Positions 17,759 through 25,500 of a DNA stretch of 64,000 nt are shown here, piece after piece. The stretch comes from Pseudotabrizicola sediminis (GTDB lineage Bacteria > Pseudomonadota > Alphaproteobacteria > Rhodobacterales > Rhodobacteraceae). Under the pieces are notes generated by a model. That model searched no databases. It was not told the origin of the DNA and saw only the letters and a list, made by a program, of their open reading frames with translations. The position numbers were made by a program, and so were the translations under genes. Within the stretch, counting starts at the first letter, position 1. Each line of letters begins with the position of its first letter. The stretch lies in the NCBI RefSeq assembly GCF_004745575.1, contig NZ_RPEM01000005.1:62001-126000 (forward strand), in the 5' to 3' direction.

Positions 17759-19723
17759 ATGTCAGATCAGGGTTCAGCACCGGGCGTCTATCACGCATCC
17801 GCTGATTTCATCGCAAATGCGCATATTGATGCAGACGGTTATGCACGGATGTATGAAGCATCTGTCGCAGATCCGGATGCCTTCTGGGCCGAACAGGCGC
17901 AGCGCATTGACTGGATCAAGCCTTTCACCAAGGTCAAGAACAGCACCTTTGACTACGGCAATGTGTCGATCAAATGGTTCGAGGACGGCACGCTGAACGT
18001 CAGCGCCAGCTGCATTGACCGCCACATGCTGACCCGTGCCGACCAGACCGCCATCATCTGGGAGCCGGACAATCCGGCGACGCCATCGCTGCACATCACC
18101 TACCGCCAGCTGCTGGAAAACACCTCGCGCATGGCGAATGTGCTCAAGGCGCAGGGTGTGGGCAAGGGCGACCGGGTGGTGCTGTATCTGCCGATGATCC
18201 CGGAAGCGGCCTATGCGATGCTGGCCTGCGCGCGGATCGGGGCCATTCATTCGGTGGTGTTCGCGGGCTTTTCGCCCGATGCTCTGGCCAACCGGATCAA
18301 CGATTCCGAAGCCAAGGTGGTGATCACCGCCGATTTCGCCCCGCGCGGCGGCAAGAAGACGGCGCTGAAATCCAACACCGACAAGGCACTGTTCGATTGC
18401 TCGGACCGGGTGAAATGTCTGGTGGTCAAGCACACCGGCGACCAGACCACCTGGATCGAGGGGCGCGACGTGGATGTGAAGGCCGAGATGGCCGCCGCCA
18501 AGCCCTATTGCGCCTATGTCGAGGTGGGTGCCGAAGACCCGCTGTTCATCCTGTACACATCAGGCTCGACCGGGCGGCCCAAGGGGGTGGTGCACACCTC
18601 GGGCGGCTATCTGGTCTATGCGGCGATGACGCATCAGTACACCTTCGATTACCATGACGGCGATGTGTTCTGGTGCACCGCCGATGTGGGCTGGGTGACC
18701 GGGCACAGCTATATCATCTATGGTCCGCTGGCGAATGGCGCGACCACGATCATGTTCGAGGGCGTGCCGACATTCCCCGATGCCGGGCGGTTCTGGGAGG
18801 TCTGTGCCAAGCACAAGGTCACCCAGTTCTACACCGCGCCGACCGCGATCCGCAGCCTGATGGGCATGGGCACCGACTGGGTGGAAAAGCACGATCTGTC
18901 TTCGCTCAAGCTGCTGGGCACCGTGGGCGAGCCGATCAACCCAGAAGCGTGGAACTGGTACAACACCCATGTCGGCAAAGGGAAGTGCCCGATTGTCGAT
19001 ACGTTCTGGCAGACCGAAACCGGCGGCCATCTGATCACGCCGCTGCCGGGGGCCATCGGGCAGAAGCCGGGGGCGGCGACCAAGCCGTTCTTTGGCATCA
19101 AGCCGCTGGTGCTGGACCCCGCCAATGCCGAGGTACAGACAGAGACGGCTGCCGTGGGGGTCTTGTGCATCACCGACAGCTGGCCGGGCATGATGCGCAC
19201 CCTGTGGGGCGATCACGCGCGGTTTGAAGAGGCGTATTTCAGCCAGTACCGGGGGTACTATTTCACCGGCGACGGTTGCCGCCGGGACGAGGATGGCGAC
19301 TACTGGATCACCGGGCGAGTCGATGACGTGATCAACGTCAGCGGCCACCGGATGGGCACCGCGGAAGTGGAATCGGCGCTGGTGGCGCATGAAGCGGTGG
19401 CCGAGGCGGCGGTGGTGGGCTACCCGCATGACATCAAGGGGCAGGGCATCTATGCCTATGTCACGCTGATGAACGGGGTCGATCCGACCGATGCCCTGCG
19501 CAAGGAGCTGGAGGTCTGGGTCCGCACCGAGATTGGCCCGATTGCCAAGCCCGATCTGATCCAATGGGCACCGGGCCTGCCGAAGACGCGGTCGGGCAAG
19601 ATCATGCGCCGTATCCTGCGCAAGATTGCCGAGAACGATTTCGCAGCCCTTGGCGATACCAGCACGCTGGCCGATCCTTCGGTGGTCGATGATCTGATCG
19701 ACAACCGGATGAACCGGGGCTGA
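17759..19723 (+). CDS. acs: acetyl-CoA synthetase
   Basis: 654 aa, normal for AMP-forming acetate-CoA ligases. The adenylate-forming P-loop [15 protein letters not shown], the FWQTETGGH motif, the hinge region [19 protein letters not shown] and the catalytic lysine in [13 protein letters not shown] are all intact. It converts acetate, ATP and CoA to acetyl-CoA, AMP and PPi. The start ATG has GGAGGA 8 bp upstream; in-frame extension to 17489 crosses the AT-rich regulatory region. adk follows after 15 bp, suited to recycle the AMP. Propionyl-CoA synthetase is a less likely reading. Confidence 0.95.
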   Translation: MSDQGSAPGVYHASADFIANAHIDADGYARMYEASVADPDAFWAEQAQRIDWIKPFTKVKNSTFDYGNVSIKWFEDGTLNVSASCIDRHMLTRADQTAIIWEPDNPATPSLHITYRQLLENTSRMANVLKAQGVGKGDRVVLYLPMIPEAAYAMLACARIGAIHSVVFAGFSPDALANRINDSEAKVVITADFAPRGGKKTALKSNTDKALFDCSDRVKCLVVKHTGDQTTWIEGRDVDVKAEMAAAKPYCAYVEVGAEDPLFILYTSGSTGRPKGVVHTSGGYLVYAAMTHQYTFDYHDGDVFWCTADVGWVTGHSYIIYGPLANGATTIMFEGVPTFPDAGRFWEVCAKHKVTQFYTAPTAIRSLMGMGTDWVEKHDLSSLKLLGTVGEPINPEAWNWYNTHVGKGKCPIVDTFWQTETGGHLITPLPGAIGQKPGAATKPFFGIKPLVLDPANAEVQTETAAVGVLCITDSWPGMMRTLWGDHARFEEAYFSQYRGYYFTGDGCRRDEDGDYWITGRVDDVINVSGHRMGTAEVESALVAHEAVAEAAVVGYPHDIKGQGIYAYVTLMNGVDPTDALRKELEVWVRTEIGPIAKPDLIQWAPGLPKTRSGKIMRRILRKIAENDFAALGDTSTLADPSVVDDLIDNRMNRG

Positions 19724-19738
19724 GGGGGCATGCGCGAC

Positions 19739-20410
19739 ATGACAACCCCGACCGTTCTGATCCTGCTTGGGCCCCCGGGCGCGGGCAAAGGCACGCAGGC
19801 CCGCATTCTGGAAGAGGACTTCGGTCTGGTGCAGCTGTCGACCGGCGATCTGTTGCGTTCAGCCGTTGCCTCGGGCAGTGCCGCGGGCCAGCAGGCCCGC
19901 GCGGTGATGGAGGCAGGCGGGCTGGTCAGTGACGAGATCGTTCTGGCCATCCTGAAAGACCGGATGAACCAGCCGGATGTGGCAAAGGGCATCATCCTCG
20001 ACGGCTTTCCGCGCACCGACCGGCAGGCCGCCGATCTGGACGCGTTGCTGGCGACATCGGGTCAGCGTGTCAACGCCGCCATCAGCCTTGAGGTCGATGA
20101 CGAGGCGATGGTGGGCCGTGTTGCGGGCCGTTACACCTGCGGCGGCTGCGGCGAAGGCTATCACGATACATTCAAACAGCCCGCGACAGCGGGCGTTTGC
20201 GACAAATGTGGCGGCACGGCGTTCAAGCGCCGGGCTGACGACAACGCCGAAACTGTGCGGGAACGGCTGAAAGCCTACCACGCGCAGACGGCACCGCTGA
20301 TCACCTATTACGAGGGCAAAGGCGTTCTGCAACGGATCGACGCGATGGGTGACATCGCGGCCATCCGGCAGACACTGGGCGGCATCGTGGCAGGTGTGTC
20401 AGCGCATTAA
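19739..20410 (+). CDS. adk: adenylate kinase (zinc-finger LID type)
   Basis: 223 aa. P-loop LLGPPGAGKGTQAR at the N-terminus, the NMP-binding QLSTGDLLRSAVASG, FPRTDRQA, and a long LID with two Cys pairs, CGGCG and CDKCGG, which should bind zinc structurally. It converts AMP and ATP to two ADP. Two ATGs are in frame; the second (19739) is about 10 bp after GAGGGGG, the first only 1 bp after it, so the second is preferred. Encoded right behind acs, it is well placed to remove AMP formed during acetate activation. It could be the main cellular Adk or an extra copy beside one in a ribosomal-protein operon. Confidence 0.93.
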   Translation: MTTPTVLILLGPPGAGKGTQARILEEDFGLVQLSTGDLLRSAVASGSAAGQQARAVMEAGGLVSDEIVLAILKDRMNQPDVAKGIILDGFPRTDRQAADLDALLATSGQRVNAAISLEVDDEAMVGRVAGRYTCGGCGEGYHDTFKQPATAGVCDKCGGTAFKRRADDNAETVRERLKAYHAQTAPLITYYEGKGVLQRIDAMGDIAAIRQTLGGIVAGVSAH

Positions 20411-20470
20411 GGGGGGCTTGCATCCCGGACGGGGTGCGGGTGTGGAGAAAAAACTCAGGGAGTAGCTTTC

Positions 20471-20728
20471 ATGGCGGACAAATCTTCGTCCAGCGCCTAT
20501 TGGGCAGCAAACCTGCGGGTGATTTATATTTCGCTCGCAATCTGGTTCATCTGCTCGTTCGGCATTGGCATCCTGCTGCGGCCAGCCCTTTCGGGCATTT
20601 CGATCGGCGGCGCCGACCTTGGTTTCTGGTTCGCCCAGAACGGGTCGATCTACGTGTTCCTCGTGTTGATTTTTGTCTATGCGGCAAAAATGAACAAGAT
20701 CGACCGCGACCACGGCGTAGAAGAATAA
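20471..20728 (+). CDS. DUF4212 small membrane subunit of the symporter
   Basis: 85 aa with two hydrophobic segments (about residues 15-37 and 52-72) around a short loop, ending in the charged MNKIDRDHGVEE. This is the DUF4212 (sodium/substrate symporter small subunit) pattern; the gene is almost always found directly before an acetate-type sodium:solute symporter, as here (10 bp spacing). It probably associates with that transporter in the inner membrane. RBS AGGGAG precedes the ATG. Confidence 0.9.
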   Translation: MADKSSSSAYWAANLRVIYISLAIWFICSFGIGILLRPALSGISIGGADLGFWFAQNGSIYVFLVLIFVYAAKMNKIDRDHGVEE

Positions 20729-20738
20729 GGGGGGGCAA

Positions 20739-22685
20739 ATGGATCAGTTTACTCTCAACCTTATCGTCATCGGCCTGTCGTTCTGCCTTTATTTCGGGAT
20801 CGCCTTCTGGGCTCGCGCCGGAACAACCGCAGAATTCTATGCGGCTGGCCAGGGCGTTGGCCCCGTGGTCAACGGCATGGCAACGGCGGCTGACTGGATG
20901 TCGGCGGCATCGTTCATTTCGATGGCCGGTCTGATCGCCTTTGGCGGCTACAACAACTCGGTCTTCCTGATGGGCTGGACCGGCGGCTATGTGCTGCTGG
21001 CGCTTCTTCTTGCCCCTTATCTGCGCAAATTCGGCAAGTTCACCGTGCCGGAATTCGTGGGCGACCGCTTCTACTCGACGTCGGCCCGCATGGTTGCCGT
21101 GATCTGCCTTCTGGTGATCTCGATCACCTATGTGATCGGGCAGATGGTTGGCGTGGGCGTGACCTTTGCCCGCTTTCTGGAAGTGTCGACCACAACCGGC
21201 CTTCTGATCGGTTCGGCAGTGGTGTTCGCTTATGCCGTGTTCGGCGGCATGAAGGGCATCACCTACACGCAGGTGGCGCAGTATGTGGTGCTGATCTCGG
21301 CCTATACGGTTCCGGCGATCTTTATCTCGCTCAGCCTGACCGGCAACTTCGTGCCGCAGCTTGGCCTGATCGGCGGCTATGCCCCAACCGGTGGCGATAC
21401 GTATTTCCTGGACAAGCTTGACCAGGTTGTGACGGATCTCGGCTTTGCCGCCTATACTGCAGACACGACGAACATGCTCAACATGTTCCTTGTGACCATG
21501 TCGCTGATGATCGGCACCGCGGGTCTGCCGCATGTGATCATCCGCTTCTTTACCGTGGCCAAAGTGTCCGATGCCCGCATCTCCGCTGGCTGGGCGCTGG
21601 TGTTCATCGCGCTGCTTTACACGGTTGCTCCGGCAGTCGGGTCGATGGCGCGTCTGAACATCACCACCACCTTCTGGCCTGGCGCTGTTCAGGGCGAAAC
21701 GTTCAGCCAGCCAGCCCTGTCGATCGCTGAAATCGACAGCAATCCTGATCTGGCCTGGATCCGGAACTGGGAAAAGACCGGACTGCTGTCGTTCTCTGAC
21801 CGCAACGGGGATGGCCTGATCCAGTACTTCAATGAGCCTGCACCTGTGGCTGCCGCCAACAAGGCCGTGACAGATGCAAATGCCGCCCTGACCGCCGCTG
21901 CCGCCGATGCCGACAAGGCACCGCTGGAAGCTGCTGTTGCCGCCGCCATCACCGCGCGCGACGCGGTTCTGGCCGAGACCATGCTGGGTGGCCGTTCCTT
22001 GGCTGAACAGGGCTTTGTCGGCAACGAACTGACAACCGTCAACAACGACATCATGGTTCTTGCGAACCCTGAAATCGCGGCTCTGCCGGGTTGGGTGATT
22101 GCCCTTGTGGCTGCAGGCGGTCTTGCTGCCGCGCTGTCCACCGCTGCGGGCCTGCTGCTGGCCATTTCTTCGGCCATCAGCCACGACCTGATCAAGGGCG
22201 CCCTGCGTCCGGACATCAGCGAAAAGGGCGAGCTGCTGGCAGCCCGCATCTCGATGGCCTTTGCCATCGTGCTGGCGACCTGGCTTGGTCTGAACCCGCC
22301 CGGCTTTGCCGCGCAGGTGGTGGCACTGGCCTTCGGTCTGGCGGCTGCCACGATCTTCCCGGTGCTGATGATGGGGATCTTCTCGACCTTTGTGACCAAA
22401 GAGGGTGCGATTGTGGGCATGCTGGTCGGTCTGGTTTCGACCGCCCTGTATATCTTCATCTACCTTGGGTTCTTCTTCGTGCCCGGCACCAACTGGTTGC
22501 CGAACACGCCGGCGGCACATTGGATGGGAATCTCTCCGGCGGCGTTTGGTCCAATTGGCGCCCTTCTGAACTTCGTGACCGCCTATCTGGTTTCGATGAT
22601 GACGAAAGCCCCGCCACAGGACGTGCAGGATCTGATCCAGTCGATCCGTGTGCCGAAAGGTGCAGGCGCGGCGCAGGCCCACTAA
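20739..22685 (+). CDS. sodium:solute symporter, acetate-permease-like (VC_2705-type)
   Basis: 648 aa, longer than classical ActP (about 550). The SSF core is clear: WARAGTTAEFYAAGQGVGP near residue 24, GMATAADWMSAASFISMAGL at 47-66, and LAAALSTAAGLLLAISSAIS after 460. An insertion at residues about 307-447 sits between core membrane helices; it includes an EF-hand-like loop DRNGDGLI (354-361) and an alanine-rich helix (370-412). The probable role is cation-coupled acetate or short-chain carboxylate uptake, matching acs and adk upstream; the substrate is inferred. A strong hairpin follows the stop. Confidence 0.9.
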   Translation: MDQFTLNLIVIGLSFCLYFGIAFWARAGTTAEFYAAGQGVGPVVNGMATAADWMSAASFISMAGLIAFGGYNNSVFLMGWTGGYVLLALLLAPYLRKFGKFTVPEFVGDRFYSTSARMVAVICLLVISITYVIGQMVGVGVTFARFLEVSTTTGLLIGSAVVFAYAVFGGMKGITYTQVAQYVVLISAYTVPAIFISLSLTGNFVPQLGLIGGYAPTGGDTYFLDKLDQVVTDLGFAAYTADTTNMLNMFLVTMSLMIGTAGLPHVIIRFFTVAKVSDARISAGWALVFIALLYTVAPAVGSMARLNITTTFWPGAVQGETFSQPALSIAEIDSNPDLAWIRNWEKTGLLSFSDRNGDGLIQYFNEPAPVAAANKAVTDANAALTAAAADADKAPLEAAVAAAITARDAVLAETMLGGRSLAEQGFVGNELTTVNNDIMVLANPEIAALPGWVIALVAAGGLAAALSTAAGLLLAISSAISHDLIKGALRPDISEKGELLAARISMAFAIVLATWLGLNPPGFAAQVVALAFGLAAATIFPVLMMGIFSTFVTKEGAIVGMLVGLVSTALYIFIYLGFFFVPGTNWLPNTPAAHWMGISPAAFGPIGALLNFVTAYLVSMMTKAPPQDVQDLIQSIRVPKGAGAAQAH

Positions 22686-22692
22686 GCCAATC

Positions 22693-22725
22693 GCACGCGC
22701 CCCCGGGTCATCCGGGGGCGCGTGC
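22693..22725. terminator. strong hairpin between symporter and signalling genes
   Basis: A perfect 14-bp stem (22693-22706 with 22712-22725) around a GTCAT loop, starting 8 bp after the symporter stop and ending 20 bp before the next ATG. It lacks a U-tract, so it may be a partial terminator or an mRNA stabiliser setting different levels of symporter and downstream proteins. Confidence 0.6.
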
Positions 22726-22744
22726 CCTAACAGGGGCAACAGTC

Positions 22745-24568
22745 ATGGACCACCCGATCGAGGCGATCATCGGCTTTCTGCAATCGGTCCACCCTTACGA
22801 TACCCTGCCGCAGGACGAGTTGGCGCGTGTCGCCACTTCCTTCAGCCGCAGAGAATATGCCGCCGGCGAAGAGGTGTATCACTCTGGCGAACCGCTTCGC
22901 GGCCTTTACCTGATCAAGCGCGGCTCGGTCGAGGTGCAGGAACCTTCGGGTCAGGTGATCTCGCTGCTTGGCCCCCGCAACAGCTTTGGCGAACGGGGTC
23001 TGGCGCGCGACGGGCTGGCGGTGACATCTGCACGGGTGACCGAGGAGTCCGTGCTGCTGCTGCTGCCGGTGCCGGAATTTCGCTGGCTGATTGCGACCTT
23101 CCCCGCCTTTGAACGCTTTTTCAGCCGCGGACGCGGGCATGACACGCGCGGTGCCGATCTGACCACGCAAAAGGTCGGCGATCTGATGGCGCGCAAGCCG
23201 GTGGTCGTCGGCCCGCACGAAACGGTCCGGGCGGCGGCGCGGCTGATGCGCGATGCCAGGGTGTCCTCGCTGGGCGTGGTCGAGGACGGGCGCTTTCTGG
23301 GCATTGTCACCACGCGCGACATGACAAACCGGGTGCTGGCCGATGGGCTTGACCCGTCAACCGGGGTGGCCGAGGTGATGACGCCGGACCCGATCAGCCT
23401 GCGGCCCGAGTCGCTGGGGTCGGATATTTTGCACATCATGCTGGAACACCGGATCGGGCATCTGCCGGTGGTCGAGGGCAACACATTGGTGGGCATGATC
23501 ACCCAGACCGACCTGACCCGGTTTCAGGCCGTCAGCTCGGCGCAGCTGGTGCGCGATGCCGCCACTGCCGATTCGGTGGCCGAGATGGCGGCGGTCACCG
23601 CCCGCATCCCGCGCCTGCTGGTGCAGTTGGTGGGCGGCCACAACGCGCATGAGGTGGTGACCCGCCTGATCACCGACATCGCCGATACCGTCACCCGCCG
23701 CCTGCTGGCGATGGCCGAGGCACAGCTTGGCCCTGCGCCGGTGCCTTACCTCTGGCTTGCCTGCGGAAGCCAGGGACGGCAGGAACAGACCGGGGTGTCG
23801 GATCAGGACAACTGCCTGATGATCGACGACGGCGCAACCGATGACGACATGGCGTATTTCCAGGCCCTGGCAAAGATCGTGTCCGACGGGCTGGATGCCT
23901 GCGGCTATGTCTATTGCCCCGGTGACATGATGGCGACCAACCCGCAATGGTGCCAAAGGGTGGGGGTCTGGCGCAGCTATTTCCGCAAATGGGTGCAGAC
24001 CCCGGACCCGATGGCGCAGATGCTGGCAAGCGTGATGTTCGACCTGCGCCCGATTGGCGGGCAGGCCAGCCTGTTCAGGGATCTGCAGCAGGAAACGCTG
24101 GAAATGGCGTCGCGGAATTCCATTTTCGTCGCCCATATGATCAGCAATAGCCTGAAGCACACGCCCCCCCTTGGCCTGTTGCGCGGCTTTGCCACCATCC
24201 GCTCGGGCGATTACAAGAACCATATCGACATGAAGCTGAACGGGGTGGTGCCGGTGGTGGACCTTGGCCGCATCTATGCGCTGATCGGCCAACTGGAACC
24301 GGTGAACACCCGCGCCCGGCTGGAGGCTGCGGAAGGCGCGGGGGTGATCAGCGTGTCTGGCGCCCGCGATCTGATGGAGGCCTATGACCTGATCGCACAG
24401 ACCCGGCTGGAAAGTCAGGCCCGGCTGGTGCGCTCAGGGCGCAAGCCCGACAACTTCCTGGCCCCGTCGGATATGTCCGATTTCGAACGAAGCCACCTGC
24501 GCGACGCTTTCGTCGTGGTGCGCACCATGCAATCAGCCGTGGGACAAACCCGCGGCGCCCGGAGTTGA
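22745..24568 (+). CDS. cNMP-binding / CBS / DUF294 nucleotidyltransferase-like signalling protein
   Basis: 607 aa with four modules in order. Residues about 10-135 are a cyclic-nucleotide-binding domain (EEVYHSGEPLRGLYLIKRGSVE, RNSFGERGLA). Residues 145-265 are a CBS pair (VVGPHETVRAAARLMRD, HRIGHLPVVEGNTLVGMI). Residues 275-430 are a DUF294 domain with the GlnD-like nucleotidyltransferase motif GSQGRQEQTGVSDQDNC. The rest is a DUF294-C substrate domain. It probably modifies or senses a partner in response to nucleotides. Such proteins are regularly encoded beside DUF4212 symporters. Target and ligand unknown. Confidence 0.9.
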   Translation: MDHPIEAIIGFLQSVHPYDTLPQDELARVATSFSRREYAAGEEVYHSGEPLRGLYLIKRGSVEVQEPSGQVISLLGPRNSFGERGLARDGLAVTSARVTEESVLLLLPVPEFRWLIATFPAFERFFSRGRGHDTRGADLTTQKVGDLMARKPVVVGPHETVRAAARLMRDARVSSLGVVEDGRFLGIVTTRDMTNRVLADGLDPSTGVAEVMTPDPISLRPESLGSDILHIMLEHRIGHLPVVEGNTLVGMITQTDLTRFQAVSSAQLVRDAATADSVAEMAAVTARIPRLLVQLVGGHNAHEVVTRLITDIADTVTRRLLAMAEAQLGPAPVPYLWLACGSQGRQEQTGVSDQDNCLMIDDGATDDDMAYFQALAKIVSDGLDACGYVYCPGDMMATNPQWCQRVGVWRSYFRKWVQTPDPMAQMLASVMFDLRPIGGQASLFRDLQQETLEMASRNSIFVAHMISNSLKHTPPLGLLRGFATIRSGDYKNHIDMKLNGVVPVVDLGRIYALIGQLEPVNTRARLEAAEGAGVISVSGARDLMEAYDLIAQTRLESQARLVRSGRKPDNFLAPSDMSDFERSHLRDAFVVVRTMQSAVGQTRGARS

Positions 24569-24571
24569 TGA

Positions 24572-25093
24572 ATGGCCTTTGAACTTCTTGCCGCCCTGAT
24601 CGCAGCTGTCGCCTTTGGTGCCATGGTGCATCTGCTTCGCCGGGTGACCGGGTCGATCCTGCCCAGATGGACGGTGATGGCCGCGGCCGCCGCCGGCCTG
24701 ATCGGCACGACGATCTGGCTGGAATACGACTGGTTCAACCGCGTCAGCGCCGAATTGCCCGACGGGGTCCGGGTGGTGTGGCATGCCGAAGAGGTCATGG
24801 CCCTGCGGCCCTGGACCATGATCACGCCGATCACCACCCGCTTTGTCGCGATGGACACGCGCGACATCGCCCAGCACCCAAACAACGCCGATCTGCGGAT
24901 GGCCAAGCTGTTCAACTTTGCCCGCTGGCAGCCGATGACCGATGCGCTGATGGTTTTTGATTGTGCGCAACGCAGGCAGGTTCTGGTGGCGGAAGGTGTC
25001 GCGATTTCAGCTGACGGCAGTCTGCAAGGGGCGGAATGGGTCAGCGCAACGGATGGGGACGGTTTTCAAGCAGCGGCCTGCGCGGCCGCCTGA
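24572..25093 (+). CDS. uncharacterised membrane-anchored protein
   Basis: 173 aa. A hydrophobic N-terminus with two possible membrane segments (residues about 4-20 and 33-49) is followed by a soluble region of about 120 residues containing RVVWHAEEVMALRPWTMITPIT. I do not recognise a family. It starts within a few bases of the DUF294 stop and has 12 bp before the response regulator, so it is almost certainly co-transcribed and probably works with this symporter signalling set. Confidence 0.75.
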   Translation: MAFELLAALIAAVAFGAMVHLLRRVTGSILPRWTVMAAAAAGLIGTTIWLEYDWFNRVSAELPDGVRVVWHAEEVMALRPWTMITPITTRFVAMDTRDIAQHPNNADLRMAKLFNFARWQPMTDALMVFDCAQRRQVLVAEGVAISADGSLQGAEWVSATDGDGFQAAACAAA

Positions 25094-25105
25094 GGAGGGA
25101 CTGTG

Positions 25106-25498
25106 ATGACGGCCGAAGGGGGGAGACGGCACCGCGTCCTCGTGGTCGAGGATGAGGACAATATTGCCATTGCGCTGGATTATCTGATGACCCGCGAAGG
25201 CTATGACCATGACCGCATCGCCAACGGGGCCGATGCCTTGTCGCGCATCCGCCACACGCACCCCGATCTGGTGCTGCTGGATGTGATGCTGCCAGAGGTG
25301 TCGGGGTATGAAATCTGTCAGGGCGTCCGGCAGGACCCAAGCCTTGATCATGTGAAAATCCTGATGATGACTGCGCGCGGATCGGCAATTGAACGGCGCA
25401 AGGGGCTGGCGCTGGGGGCGGACGGGTTCATCTCGAAGCCCTTCGAGCTGAAGGAATTGCGCGACGAGGTGCGCCGTCTTCTGATTGCGGAGGGCTAG
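25106..25498 (+). CDS. single-domain response regulator
   Basis: 130 aa receiver domain with no output domain. The acidic pair is in VLVVEDEDN, the phospho-acceptor is D59 in LVLLDVMLPEVSGYE, the switch Thr is in ILMMTARG, and the invariant Lys is in FISKPFELKEL. A GTG codon directly precedes the ATG and could be the real start. [12 protein letters not shown]. It lies 2 bp before the sensor-exonuclease gene, so that protein or its partners are likely to communicate with it. Confidence 0.93.
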   Translation: MTAEGGRRHRVLVVEDEDNIAIALDYLMTREGYDHDRIANGADALSRIRHTHPDLVLLDVMLPEVSGYEICQGVRQDPSLDHVKILMMTARGSAIERRKGLALGADGFISKPFELKELRDEVRRLLIAEG

Positions 25499-25500
25499 GG

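Noticed and set aside
20547-22739. 730-codon minus-strand open frame across the symporter
   Set aside because: Antisense shadow of a clear SSF transporter, rich in His/Arg/Gln with no motifs.
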